A DNA stretch of 34,527 nucleotides from an uncultured Collinsella sp. (GCA_902462065.1 CABQAK010000024.1:1-34527), one strand, 5' to 3'; shown: positions 1 to 8,356, numbered from the stretch's first letter. Translations and numbers: made by a program. The notes: generated by a model from the letters alone, not told the origin.

Positions 1-7
1 TTGGGGG

Positions 8-116
8 ACTGTGGGGCGCGGCCGGCAGCTGCGGCGCGTTGCGCCTGCTGCCTGGGGTGACTGCGGGGCCGTGACGGCAGCCGCGGCGCTGTCGCGCCTA
101 CTGCCTGAGGTGACTT
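8..116. repeat. imperfect G/C-rich tandem repeat, two ~54-bp units
   Basis: Two consecutive ~54-bp units share GGCAGC-GCGGCGC, CGCGCCT or GCGCCT, CTGCCTG and GGTGACT in the same order. One plus-strand frame is open from the left edge to a TGA at 128-130, so this could be the repetitive C-terminal tail of a gene cut by the window edge. With no start and no recognisable motif that is unproven. It could equally be non-coding repeat. Confidence 0.45.
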
Positions 117-137
117 TGGGGTTGGGGTGAATCGGGG

Positions 138-309
138 TCTAATACTTTCCCGAGAAGTGAACGACCTTATTTTGACTCCCGAAGCATTGGCATATTCTGA
201 CCGCTATTTCCTGCGGTTTTGCTGCACGAATCCTGCGGTTTTTTGGTCTAAAGGTGTGGATACTCCGGGGCCTCGTTTTTACTCGTTCACTTCTCGGGAA
301 AGTATTAGA
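138..309. repeat. palindromic element with perfect 27-bp terminal inverted repeats
   Basis: The left arm at 138-164 and the right arm at 283-309 are exact reverse complements over 27 bp, each carrying TTCCCGAGAAGTGAACGA or its complement. The 118-bp interior is A/T-richer than its surroundings and contains CCTGCGGTTTT-like sequence twice (about 210 and 232). It has no transposase. The form is that of a MITE or of a large intergenic palindromic repeat, lying upstream of ogt. Confidence 0.8.
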
Positions 310-474
310 GCTCAGCTGATAGAGGTGCCGCTCTGGCGTCGATGCCCCGCGTCTTCTTCGCTTGATTGGGGAAAACAGCCTCGCTTAAGCAATTGCGAGC
401 CCGCCCAGACGTATCTGCGGGGTTGTCTGCACAATTCGCGGTATTATGTTGCGGAGTTTTGAAAGGAGCCGCTG

Positions 475-1053
475 GTGGTCACGACGACGTTTGCTTCGCC
501 TTTGGGCGAAATCTTGCTTGCCGCTGATGGCCGCGGTTTGACGGGGCTTTGGTTTGAGGGTCAGGAGCACTTTGGCTCTACGCTGCTCAAAGAGGATGCG
601 GAGTATGTCGTAGGTGCCGATGCGGTTTCTGGTACCGGTGGGATGTCTTCGGTAAGTCCAGCAAATGGCGCGGCTTCTTCGGTGCTTGAGCGTTCTTGGG
701 CTTGGCTGAATGCTTATTTTGCGGGGCAGGAGCCTCGGTTTACGCCGCCGTTGCATATGATTGGCACGGCGTTTCAGCGTGAGGTTTGGTTTGAGCTGCT
801 TTCTATCCCGCGTGGCGAGGTCGCTACGTATGGTGAGATCGCCCAGCGTGTTGCGGCTCGACATCGTGTACCGGGAAACGAAGCACCTGTTGTGTCTCCC
901 CGTGCCGTGGGGGCCGCGGTCGCGCGGAATCCCATTTCGATCATTGTGCCGTGCCATCGCGTGGTTGCCGCCGACGGCTCGCTTAACGGATATGCCGGCG
1001 GGCTTGATCGCAAGGAGTGGCTGCTTCGGCTTGAGAGCGCGTACGAGGAGTAA
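475..1053 (+). CDS. ogt: methylated-DNA--protein-cysteine S-methyltransferase (Ogt/MGMT)
   Basis: Suicide DNA-repair enzyme that moves the alkyl group from O6-alkylguanine (and O4-alkylthymine) to its own cysteine. The C-terminal half has the family signature IIVPCHRVV with acceptor Cys160, the helix-turn-helix that precedes it (GEVATYGEIA, about 114-123) and the NGYAGGLDRKEWLL tail. The start is GTG at 475, chosen because AAAGGAG at 462-468 sits 6 bases upstream. At 192 residues it is longer than the ~170 typical of the family. The extra length is in low-complexity inserts at about 45-68 and 129-141, so the core is intact. It is a single gene, with a different kind of operon downstream. The domain call is secure; the choice between Ogt and a generic MGMT name is by convention. 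Confidence 0.93.
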   Translation: MVTTTFASPLGEILLAADGRGLTGLWFEGQEHFGSTLLKEDAEYVVGADAVSGTGGMSSVSPANGAASSVLERSWAWLNAYFAGQEPRFTPPLHMIGTAFQREVWFELLSIPRGEVATYGEIAQRVAARHRVPGNEAPVVSPRAVGAAVARNPISIIVPCHRVVAADGSLNGYAGGLDRKEWLLRLESAYEE

Positions 1054-1146
1054 CGCTCGAACACTTTGCATAACTAGGACGCCGTGAAAGAACGAGTCGC
1101 CGTCTTTTCGCGACCGGCATGCGTCCAAGCGCTCGGCATCTGCGCC

Positions 1147-1237
1147 TTAAGTTTGGTTAAGCCAAATCCTGCGTATTTGAAAACGCGCAGGTTGAGCAGC
1201 TAAGGCTGCGCTAAGACGGCTGGCGGTGCGCTATCAT
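1147..1237 (+). promoter_or_regulatory. candidate autoregulated promoter of the two-component operon
   Basis: Upstream of the response regulator there are two pairs of TAAG direct repeats one helical turn apart: TTAAG at 1147-1151 and 1157-1161, and TAAG at 1201-1204 and 1212-1215. A TATCAT hexamer at 1232-1237 could be the -10, which would put the second pair at the -35 position. OmpR/PhoB-family regulators typically bind such 10-11-bp-spaced direct repeats, so autoregulation is inferred. Confidence 0.45.
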
Positions 1238-1281
1238 CGGCGGTATCGAAACCTGTAGAGCCGTGCGCCAAAGGAACAACC

Positions 1282-1965
1282 ATGAAGCTGATGCTTGCCG
1301 AGGACGAACCCGGCCTCTCCCGCGCCCTTACCGCGATTCTTCAACATAGCGACTACGAGGTCGACACTGCCCTCGACGGTCTGACGGCGCTCGAATATCT
1401 GCTCGCCAACGACTATGACGCCGCAATCCTGGACATCATGATGCCCGGCATGGATGGCATCGAGGTGCTCAAGCGCACACGCGCCGCCGGTAAGCGACTG
1501 CCCATCATCATGCTCACGGCAAAAAGCGAGGTGTCCGATAAGGTCGAGGGCTTGGATGCCGGCGCCAACGACTATCTGACTAAGCCGTTTGCCGCCAAGG
1601 AGCTGCTCGCGCGCATCCGTGCCATGACGCGTGCCGCGACGGCAATTGACGCCACGACGCTCAGCGTGGGCAACGTGCGCCTCGACACGGCGGCTTGCAC
1701 GCTTGTGGGCCCCTTGGGTGAGGAACACCTAGCCAATCGTGAGTTTCAGCTTATGGAACTCTTTATGCACAACGCCGGGACGCGCATGCCCACCGAGCGT
1801 CTGATGCTCGAGGTTTGGGGCGAGGACGCGCCCGAAGGTGCCAACGTGGTGTGGGTCTACATCTCATACCTGCGTAAAAAGCTGACGGCGCTTGGTGCCG
1901 ACGTGGCCATTCGCGCATCGCGCAACCAGGGCTATTCGCTCGAGGTTGTCGAGGAAGGCGAATAA
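1282..1965 (+). CDS. OmpR/PhoB-family response regulator
   Basis: DNA-binding response regulator, 227 residues. The receiver domain (1-115) has the acidic pair Asp8/Glu9, phospho-acceptor Asp51 in ILDIMMPG, the switch Thr79 in MLTAKSE and Lys101 in LTKPF. All catalytic residues are present. The C-terminal winged helix (about 128-222) has the REFQLMELFM and VWVYISYLRKKL helices and the wing NQGYSL. It starts with ATG at 1282 behind AAAGGAAC. The stop is followed after two bases by the kinase start, so the two are almost certainly co-transcribed and are cognate partners. The signal sensed cannot be told from sequence. Confidence 0.93.
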   Translation: MKLMLAEDEPGLSRALTAILQHSDYEVDTALDGLTALEYLLANDYDAAILDIMMPGMDGIEVLKRTRAAGKRLPIIMLTAKSEVSDKVEGLDAGANDYLTKPFAAKELLARIRAMTRAATAIDATTLSVGNVRLDTAACTLVGPLGEEHLANREFQLMELFMHNAGTRMPTERLMLEVWGEDAPEGANVVWVYISYLRKKLTALGADVAIRASRNQGYSLEVVEEGE

Positions 1966-1967
1966 GC

Positions 1968-3335
1968 GTGAGCGCGAGCGCGTGGTGGAAGCGCGCGACG
2001 GCAAAGCTCGGCATGGGCGCGGACTCGGGCAATCCGGGGCGCGCCGATGCTGCCAGTGCAATGGGCCGTCGCCTGCGTCACAAGTTCATCCTGGTTGCTA
2101 TGGGCGCCGTGACCGTGGTGCTCGCGCTTATCATCGCCGGCATCAACATCGTCAATTATTCGCATGTCTGTAAAATGGCCGACGCTCGCCTGGACTATAT
2201 CCTGGCGGGCAAGGACGGTATCGATTGGGGGGACGAGCCTAAAGCCGATCCCACTAATGGCAAGGATGCCGGCGATAACCAAGCGGGCGTTCGCATCAGG
2301 CACTTCGAAGGCATGACGGCGGAGTCTCCCTTCGACACGCGCTACTTTACGGTGTCGATTGCCGGCGGGCAGGTGACCGATGTCAACACGGCCCGCATTG
2401 CCGCGGTGGGTGCCAAGCGTGCCGCCCGCATTGCTGCAGGACTATATTCCAAGGGCTGGACCTCGGGCTTTTCTGGTAACTACCGCTATACGGTTACGGT
2501 TCAAGACGATGAGACCACCTATGTGTTCGTGGACTGCTCGCGCGAGCTTGCAAGCTTTCATTCGTTTTTGAGCGCGAGCGTGGCAATCAGTTGCATTGGC
2601 TGGCTGGCGGTGCTGGCAATCGTGGCGGGTGCCTCGGGCGCGGTGATTCGACCGATGGTCGAGAGCTACAGCAAGCAAAAGCGCTTTATTACCGATGCAA
2701 GCCACGAGATCAAGACGCCGCTGGCCGTGATTGATGCCGCTAACGAGGTGCAGGAAATCGAGAACGGCGAGAGCGAATGGACGCAGAGCATTCACGAGCA
2801 GGTTGCACGGTTGACGGCGCTCACGGAGCGTCTGGTATTTTTAGTTCGCATGGACGAGGGCTCGGCGGGCTTTACCATGACATCGATCGATCTTTCGGAG
2901 GCCGTGGACAAGGCGGCGGCGCCGTTTGAGTCGGTGGCGGTTTCGCGCGGCAAGCGTCTGTCGACGTCGATTGCGAGCGGCGTGCGGACCCATGCCGACG
3001 CTGCAGCGGTAGCGCAGATGGTTGAGTTGCTGCTGGATAACGCCACGCGCTATGCGAGCGAGGGCAGCGTGATTGAGCTAAGCCTGCGCGCAGCCTCGCG
3101 CGGTCAGGGTAAGGGCGCCGCCGAACTTGTCGTATCGAACGCCGTGGACGAGCTGCCCGAAGGCGACCTGGACCGGCTGTTCGACCGCTTCTACCGCGCA
3201 GATGTGTCGCGCAGCTCCAAGACAGGCGGCTCGGGCGTGGGCCTATCCGTGGTGCGAGCCATCGCCGAGGCCCATGGCGGGAGCGCTTCTGTCTGCGGCC
3301 ACGGCAACCAGATTACCTTCACCGTCCGCTTCTAA
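1968..3335 (+). CDS. membrane sensor histidine kinase
   Basis: Cognate kinase of the preceding regulator, 455 residues from GTG at 1968. Layout: basic cytoplasmic N-terminus, TM1 about 39-62, an extracytoplasmic sensor of ~135 residues without a recognisable fold, TM2 about 200-227, HisKA with His246 in DASHEIKTPL, and HATPase with the N box (LLLDNATRYA, Asn358), F-box-like LFDRFYR and G2 box GGSGVGLSVV (420-429). The usual G1 box DxGxG is not recognisable; the equivalent stretch reads SNAVDELPEGD (390-400). Such weak G1 boxes are known in the family and do not by themselves imply inactivity. The stop codon overlaps the left arm of a palindromic repeat that may end the transcript. Confidence 0.92.
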   Translation: MSASAWWKRATAKLGMGADSGNPGRADAASAMGRRLRHKFILVAMGAVTVVLALIIAGINIVNYSHVCKMADARLDYILAGKDGIDWGDEPKADPTNGKDAGDNQAGVRIRHFEGMTAESPFDTRYFTVSIAGGQVTDVNTARIAAVGAKRAARIAAGLYSKGWTSGFSGNYRYTVTVQDDETTYVFVDCSRELASFHSFLSASVAISCIGWLAVLAIVAGASGAVIRPMVESYSKQKRFITDASHEIKTPLAVIDAANEVQEIENGESEWTQSIHEQVARLTALTERLVFLVRMDEGSAGFTMTSIDLSEAVDKAAAPFESVAVSRGKRLSTSIASGVRTHADAAAVAQMVELLLDNATRYASEGSVIELSLRAASRGQGKGAAELVVSNAVDELPEGDLDRLFDRFYRADVSRSSKTGGSGVGLSVVRAIAEAHGGSASVCGHGNQITFTVRF

Positions 3336-3374
3336 AACCTGCCAAAAAGGGACAGGTTTATTTTGGCAGGTTTT
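3334..3374. repeat. CCTGCCAAAA palindromic repeat, copy 1
   Basis: Perfect 14-bp arms, AAAACCTGCCAAAA at 3334-3347 and its complement at 3361-3374, flank the core AGGGACAGG. The right side continues TATCTGGGGAAACGCCG, the same flank as other copies. It begins inside the kinase stop codon and ends in TTTTAT, so it may also work as a terminator. Related copies are at 4445, 10411, 15160, 16373 and 26310, and variants with other arms at 33138 and 33573. Confidence 0.85.
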
Positions 3375-3439
3375 ATCTGGGGAAACGCCGGCGGGGAAGG
3401 CTGTGGGCGGGGGTACGTCCCGGCGTGACGCTGTGGAGC

Positions 3440-3516
3440 GGGATGCACTTTCCTCTTGGGGCGCCTAGCGGAAACTGCATCCCAGTTTGAGGCTTCAGAA
3501 CGGGACGCAATTTTCC
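3440..3516. repeat. GGGATGCACTTTCC palindromic repeat
   Basis: GGGATGCACTTTCC (3440-3453) is repeated as its near-complement GGAAACTGCATCCC (3470-3483; 13 of 14 match). A third, degenerate copy GGGACGCAATTTTCC is at 3502-3516 in the first orientation. It fills much of the 286-bp gap between the convergent kinase and GyrI-like genes. Nothing else is recognisable in that gap beyond the repeat at 3334. Confidence 0.6.
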
Positions 3517-3621
3517 TAGGGGATATAAGATGCGACGGGCCGCGTCAGGATAATTACCGGACGGCCTAGGAGGCGACTGGTTGGCTGACTTAAAACCTAG
3601 CGCGTGAAATGACGCTCCACG

Positions 3622-4260
3622 CTATTTAGCGCGCTTGATAGGATGGCGAACCACGGTCTTAAGATTCTCCGGTGCACATTTGCGTGGATCGGAGAGATAG
3701 ATTTCGTGATGGAAACGGGCGTCTGAGAAGTCGGGGACATAGCCCTGCTCGGTCGTGTATTCATTCATAGCGCCTACGGTCGCCGGTTCGTTGTCGTAGG
3801 GCCCGGTGTGCATGCATTGAACGCAGAGACCCTCGTCAACTTTAAGCAGCTCGACGGCAGAAAAGTCCAGTTTCTTTTTGGTCGTGGCTTCCGCGACTGC
3901 CCAGTCAAAGTCATCTAGGGTGACGAAATCGGGCAGGCGGATGCACGAGATAAAGTTGAAATCGTCCTTGCGTACATAATCGATGTCGCCGCTCGGGGAG
4001 TCTTGCCACCAGAAGCCCTCGAGCGGCGGCACCACAAAGTCGAAGTAGCCCTCGATGTTCCTCGAACCTTTCTTTGACATCTTGATGGTATAGGCGATGC
4101 CGTAAAGCAGCGGCAGGGCGTTTTGATACTCGCCACCTTCGGTATTTGGGTCGCCCTTTCCGCGAACGGCAACGTAGCTCATAGGCGGGACAGTTACGAT
4201 ACTCGGCTTGCTTGCAGGTTTGTAGAGCTCCTTGCATTCCTTCTTAAAGTCGAACGCCAT
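3622..4260 (-). CDS. GyrI-like effector-binding domain protein
   Basis: Stand-alone GyrI/SAV2848-like small-molecule-binding domain of 212 residues. Family features seen are MSYVAVRGKGDPN near the N-terminus, the aromatic GFWWQDSP segment, and a C-terminal RFHHEIYLSDPRK, typical of the long stand-alone members. No DNA-binding domain is present, so it is not an AraC/MerR-type regulator. Proteins of this superfamily bind hydrophobic compounds; E. coli SbmC/GyrI protects gyrase and is induced by the SOS response. A perfect LexA-type box lies 57 bp upstream of the start (4317-4330), which fits an SOS-linked role, although the ligand and target here are unknown. Monocistronic, convergent with the two-component operon. 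Confidence 0.88.
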   Translation of the reverse strand: MAFDFKKECKELYKPASKPSIVTVPPMSYVAVRGKGDPNTEGGEYQNALPLLYGIAYTIKMSKKGSRNIEGYFDFVVPPLEGFWWQDSPSGDIDYVRKDDFNFISCIRLPDFVTLDDFDWAVAEATTKKKLDFSAVELLKVDEGLCVQCMHTGPYDNEPATVGAMNEYTTEQGYVPDFSDARFHHEIYLSDPRKCAPENLKTVVRHPIKRAK

Positions 4261-4316
4261 GTTGGCCGCCTTTCTGCGTATTGGCCTACTTAGATAGCGG
4301 GATCATATCATAGAAA

Positions 4317-4330
4317 CGAACAGCTGTTCG
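4317..4330. promoter_or_regulatory. LexA (SOS) box, perfect CGAAC-N4-GTTCG
   Basis: CGAACAGCTGTTCG is a perfect 14-bp palindrome matching the Gram-positive/actinobacterial LexA operator consensus CGAAC-N4-GTTCG. It is upstream of the minus-strand GyrI-like gene, and minus-strand TATGAT hexamers lie just downstream of it, so it sits in the promoter. The site is directly visible; LexA binding is inferred. Confidence 0.8.
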
Positions 4331-4444
4331 AATGATTCGGCTGACAGATAGAGATGCGTGCGTTGTGTTTGGCGGTCGGCCTGACCCCGTCGATGATTTC
4401 TCTGCCTCCCCGGCGCCTCATCTATAGCTGCCGTTTCCCCATAT

Positions 4445-4482
4445 AAAACCTGCCAAAATGAACCTGTCCCTTTTTGGTCGGT
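4445..4482. repeat. CCTGCCAAAA palindromic repeat, copy 2 (inverted orientation)
   Basis: AAAACCTGCCAAAA at 4445-4458 followed by TGAACCTGTCCC and the decayed arm TTTTTGGTCGG. The core CCTGTCCC shows that this copy is inverted relative to copy 1. It lies upstream of the ABC transporter. The rest of the 4261-4531 gap holds the LexA box and no further recognisable feature. Confidence 0.8.
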
Positions 4483-4531
4483 GCGAAATGGGTAATACTA
4501 AAGAGTTATCCGACCAGATGGGAACCGATCG

Positions 4532-5233
4532 ATGGCCTATATCGAATTTAAAGACGTCATCAAAGCATACGGCGAGGGCGATGCCCGCATTCACGCGCTC
4601 GACGGCGCGAGCTTTACCGTTGAGCGCGGTGAGCTCGCCATTATCCTGGGCGCCTCGGGTGCTGGCAAGACCACGGCGCTCAACATCCTGGGTGGCATGG
4701 ATACGGCGACTTCCGGCACCGTGACGGTGGACGGGCGCGACGTGAGCTCCGCCAACGAGGCTCAGCTCGTGGAATACCGCCGCGCCGACGTGGGCTTTGT
4801 CTTCCAGTTCTACAATCTGGTCCCCAACCTGACGGCGCTCGAAAACGTTGAGCTCGCAGCTCAGATCTGCCCCGATTCGCTCGATGCCGAGCAAACGCTT
4901 TGCCAGGTTGGCCTGGGCGAGCGCCTCGCCAACTTCCCCGCGCAGCTTTCGGGCGGCGAGCAGCAGCGCGTGTCCATTGCCCGCGCACTGGCAAAGAACC
5001 CCAAGCTGCTTTTGTGCGACGAGCCCACGGGCGCGCTTGACTATAAAACCGGCAAGCAGATCTTGCAGCTGCTACAGGACACTTGCCGCAAGCAGGGCAT
5101 TACGGTCATCATCATCACTCACAACTCCGCGCTGGCGCCCATGGCAGATCGCCTGATCCGCTTTAAGAGCGGCCGCGTGGAAAGCGAGACGGTCCAGCAA
5201 AATCCCGTGCCTATCGAGACGATCGAGTGGTAG
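4532..5233 (+). CDS. ABC transporter ATP-binding protein, LolD/MacB (FtsX-permease) type
   Basis: ATPase of 233 residues that energises the FtsX-type permease encoded next. Motifs: Walker A GASGAGKT (40-47), Q-loop Gln92 in GFVFQFYNLVPNLTALENVEL (typical of the LolD/MacB/SalX group), signature LSGGEQQR (139-146), Walker B LLLCDEP with Glu164, D-loop GALD (167-170) and switch His197. All catalytic elements are intact. The ATG at 4532 has only a weak upstream Shine-Dalgarno. Its last codons overlap the GTG that opens the permease frame, indicating translational coupling. The substrate is unknown; relatives export peptides or lipoproteins, or act mechanically. Confidence 0.93.
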   Translation: MAYIEFKDVIKAYGEGDARIHALDGASFTVERGELAIILGASGAGKTTALNILGGMDTATSGTVTVDGRDVSSANEAQLVEYRRADVGFVFQFYNLVPNLTALENVELAAQICPDSLDAEQTLCQVGLGERLANFPAQLSGGEQQRVSIARALAKNPKLLLCDEPTGALDYKTGKQILQLLQDTCRKQGITVIIITHNSALAPMADRLIRFKSGRVESETVQQNPVPIETIEW

Positions 5234-8004
5234 CGCCCATGGACCAACATCGCCAAAACAGCCAAAACCACGATACGGAGCACGCAGGCCACGACGGGGA
5301 GTTCGCGACCTACCGCACTGCCCAAAGCTCAAACGATATGGTCCCGACGGTTTTTCGCCGTGGCATCTACCGCACAATCCGAGGCAGTCTTAAGCGCTTC
5401 TTGTCAATCGTGGTCATCACCGCGCTTGGCGTGAGCGTGATGTGCGGCCTTAAGGCGGGCTGCGAGGATCTGCGCGATTCGGTTGACGCCTACTTTGACC
5501 AGCAGAGTGTCTATGACATTAACGTGCAGTCGACCTATGGCCTTACACGCGACGATCTGGCGGCTATCCAAGAGGTCGACGGCGTCGAGACGGCCGAGGG
5601 CATCTACACCGAGACCGCCTACACCGCCGTGGGCACAACGCGCGAGCGCGTGGTCGTGCAGAGCCTTTCCAAGGAGAATATCGATCAGCCGGTGCTGGTG
5701 AGCGGCGATTTGCCCGAGAGTGCCGGTGAGGTTGCGGTGACATCGAAGTTTCTGAAGGCTTCGGGCAAAAAGCTCGGCGATACCGTGAGCTTTGCCGCCA
5801 ATGACGCGAGCTCGTCGAACCAAAGCGCCAAGGACCAGTTTGCCGCGGGCGATTACACCATTACGGCCGAGGTCCTCGATTCCACCGATGTGAGCTCCGA
5901 CTCGACCGTCAACGACTTTCGCGCTGCTTCGGCTGCGGACTATAAGTTCTATGTGAGCGAGGATGCCGCGACATCTTCCTCCTACTCCGCCGTCCACGTG
6001 ATTGTTGAGGGAGCCAAGAGCCTCAACTCCTATTCCGATGCCTACACGACAAAGATCAACGAGGTCAAGAGTAATATCGAGGAGATCCGCGATGAGCGCG
6101 AGAGGGCGCGTGTTCAGGAACTGACGGTCGACACGCCGGCAAGCTTGGATGCGGCTGAGCGCCAGACGAATATGCTCTTTGGGATAGAGCAGGACAACAT
6201 CAATCGCATGGCCGAGGGCAGCGAGGAGCGCGTTCAGGCACAGGCCGATTTGAACCAGCGCCGCGCAGCCGCCGACCAGCAATTTGCCGATGCCCGTACC
6301 GAGCTTTCCGATCTGGGCGAATGCACTTGGTACATCCAAGACCGCGATAGCATCACAAGCTACTCGAGCGTGGAGAGCGACAGCTCTTCGATCGAAGCCA
6401 TCGCCACGGTTTTCCCATTCATCTTCTTTGTCGTCGCCGTGCTCATTAGCCTTACCACCGCCACGCGCATGGTCGAGGAGGAGCGCACGCTCATTGGTCT
6501 GTACAAGGCGCTCGGCTATTCACGCGGGCGTATCCTGTCCAAATACGTGAACTATGCGCTGTGGGCTTGTCTGATCGGCGGCGTGCTCGGCAATATCATC
6601 GGATTTGTGGGCCTGCCGCTGTTCCTGTTTACGGTGTTCGACGACATGTACTCGCTGCCCCAGATGCTGCTTTCGTACGACATCGTGTCGTCGATTGTGT
6701 CGGTGGCGCTGTTTGCCGTGGGCGTGGTGGGCGCCACGATTATCGCCTGCCGCCACGAGATGGCCGAGACCCCAGCCTCGCTCATGCGCCCCAAGGCTCC
6801 GCGCGCCGGCTCGCGCATCTTGCTCGAGCGCATCGGCTTTATCTGGCGCCGCATGGGCTTTTTGAACAAGGTGGCGGCGCGTAACCTGTTCCGCTACAAA
6901 AAGCGCGCCTTTATGACCATCTTCGGTATCGCCGGCTGCACAGCGCTCGTGATCTGCGGCATGGGCATCCGTGACACGTCGGTGGCGCTTTCGCCCAAAC
7001 AGTACGGGCATATCACGCGCTACGACCTGCTGGCGGTCGCCAATCCCGACGATTTTTCGCAGACGTGCGCGGCATTGGATGAGCGCAGCGCGGCCAATGA
7101 TTCCAACGTGACCGTGACTTCGACGCTGCCGATTATGACCGACAACGTCACCTTTACGTTTGGCGGCAAGAGCGAGACTGTGCAGCTCATCGTGATTCCC
7201 GACGACCGCACGGGTGACTTGGGCGATTACGTGCGCCTGGAGGATGAGTCCAAAGAACCGCTGTCTTTGCGTGACGGAGACGTGTATCTGAGCAAGAGTT
7301 CACAGCTGGTACTGGGGATTCAGCCGGGCGATACGGCGCACGTCCAGGATTCGTCGCTCAATGTTGCCAAGGTCAAAGTCAGCGACATCTCGCTCAACTA
7401 TCTGGGCAACACGCTCTATATGACGCAGGGCACCTATGAGCGCGCGTTCGGCCGAAGCGCGCGTCTTAACGGCGTCTTTGTGCTGCTTAAGGGCTCGTCG
7501 GCCGACCAGATTGCGTTTAGCAAGAATCTTAAGAGTGACGGTTGGCTCACCATCTCGAGCACGGCCGAACATTGGCAGAACTACGAGGCGAACTTCGCTA
7601 TTATCAATTCCGTCGTGGTGCTCGTGACCTTTATGGCGGCGTGCCTGTCGTTTGTGGTGGTGTTTACGCTGTCCAACACGAATATCTCCGAGCGCGAGCG
7701 CGAGCTGGCGACCATCAAGGTGCTGGGCTTCCGCCGTGGCGAGGTGCACCACTACGTCAACAAGGAGACGTTGATCCTCACGGCGATTGGCACCGCACTG
7801 GGCGTGCCGCTGGGTGGCCTGCTTGCCGAGAGCTTTACGTACATTCTGCAGATGCCGTCGCTGTACTTTGACGTCGAAGTCGAGCCGCTGAGCTACGTGC
7901 TTGCCGTGGTACTTTCCTTCGGCTTTACGATTATCGTCAACCTCGCCACCAACCGAACTCTCAACAAGATCGACATGGTCGGCGCCCTCAAGAGCGCCGA
8001 GTAA
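5227..8004 (+). CDS. FtsX-like ABC transporter permease
   Basis: Large permease, 925 residues from GTG at 5227, which overlaps the ATPase stop; ATG at 5239 is an alternative start. TM1 is at about 58-75 (LSIVVITALGVSVMCGLKAG), followed by a large extracytoplasmic domain whose distal part (about 295-365) is heptad-like and charged, likely a coiled coil. Then come a first FtsX block of three TMs (about 395-510), a second amphipathic and TM start (NLFRYKKRAFMTIFGIAG, about 556-575), a second external domain, and the C-terminal FtsX block (about 795-915), with ERERELATIKVLGFRRGEV as the cytoplasmic coupling helix. It ends KIDMVGALKSAE. Duplicate FtsX modules are usual for single-chain permeases of Gram-positive bacteria. 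The final 24 bases and following DNA are repeated at 10454. Confidence 0.93.
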   Translation: MVAPMDQHRQNSQNHDTEHAGHDGEFATYRTAQSSNDMVPTVFRRGIYRTIRGSLKRFLSIVVITALGVSVMCGLKAGCEDLRDSVDAYFDQQSVYDINVQSTYGLTRDDLAAIQEVDGVETAEGIYTETAYTAVGTTRERVVVQSLSKENIDQPVLVSGDLPESAGEVAVTSKFLKASGKKLGDTVSFAANDASSSNQSAKDQFAAGDYTITAEVLDSTDVSSDSTVNDFRAASAADYKFYVSEDAATSSSYSAVHVIVEGAKSLNSYSDAYTTKINEVKSNIEEIRDERERARVQELTVDTPASLDAAERQTNMLFGIEQDNINRMAEGSEERVQAQADLNQRRAAADQQFADARTELSDLGECTWYIQDRDSITSYSSVESDSSSIEAIATVFPFIFFVVAVLISLTTATRMVEEERTLIGLYKALGYSRGRILSKYVNYALWACLIGGVLGNIIGFVGLPLFLFTVFDDMYSLPQMLLSYDIVSSIVSVALFAVGVVGATIIACRHEMAETPASLMRPKAPRAGSRILLERIGFIWRRMGFLNKVAARNLFRYKKRAFMTIFGIAGCTALVICGMGIRDTSVALSPKQYGHITRYDLLAVANPDDFSQTCAALDERSAANDSNVTVTSTLPIMTDNVTFTFGGKSETVQLIVIPDDRTGDLGDYVRLEDESKEPLSLRDGDVYLSKSSQLVLGIQPGDTAHVQDSSLNVAKVKVSDISLNYLGNTLYMTQGTYERAFGRSARLNGVFVLLKGSSADQIAFSKNLKSDGWLTISSTAEHWQNYEANFAIINSVVVLVTFMAACLSFVVVFTLSNTNISERERELATIKVLGFRRGEVHHYVNKETLILTAIGTALGVPLGGLLAESFTYILQMPSLYFDVEVEPLSYVLAVVLSFGFTIIVNLATNRTLNKIDMVGALKSAE

Positions 8005-8356
8005 CCTGTCCTGGGATTCAAGCTGTAGCGAGCTACCGGCGCACCCACATCCGCATTATTGCATAAACTGCCCCGTCGAATGCATATTTCGGCGGGGCGG
8101 TTGCTACTTGTCCACGGGTACCCCAGGGGGCGGCGTGCAAATTCCGGAGTATTCAGCATCCCGGGGTCCGCGGGCGCGGGGGCGGAAGTGCAAAACTGCG
8201 CTGAAAGCCCCGATTCTGAGCCCCAACGCCTCTAGAGCCGCTCGTTTTTTACAGGATGCGGCCCATGGTGCCTGCCTTTCGCCCAAAATCCAGTATGCAG
8301 GCACCCTTGGCTGCTGAATACTCCCAAAAATGCACGCCGCATCCTACCCTAGGCAC
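7981..8356. repeat. 376-bp duplicated segment, copy 1
   Basis: Begins in the last codons of the permease (GALKSAE) and runs through its terminator into intergenic DNA. An imperfect copy is at 10454-10831. The distal part, 8130-8340, is a large stem-loop: arms GCGGCGTGCA and GAGTATTCAGCA on the left pair with TGCTGAATACTC and TGCACGCCGC on the right, around a symmetric 7-nt mismatch. An inner hairpin GGTGCCTGC/GCAGGCACC lies at about 8270-8306. No convincing ORF. Confidence 0.85.
8068..8100 (+). terminator. terminator-like hairpin after the ABC permease
   Basis: CTGCCCCGTCGAA (8068-8080) pairs with TTTCGGCGGGGCGG (8087-8100) apart from G-T wobbles. It is followed by TTGCTACTTG, so the U-tract is poor. 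Position and strength suggest termination of the ABC operon. Confidence 0.6.

Noticed and set aside
127..462. 111-codon plus-strand open frame upstream of ogt
   Set aside because: It starts with GTG without a ribosome site, is built over the 27-bp inverted repeat element, and its composition is not protein-like.
7981..8356. transposon with coding capacity
   Set aside because: No transposase or other convincing frame in either copy; only repeats and hairpins.
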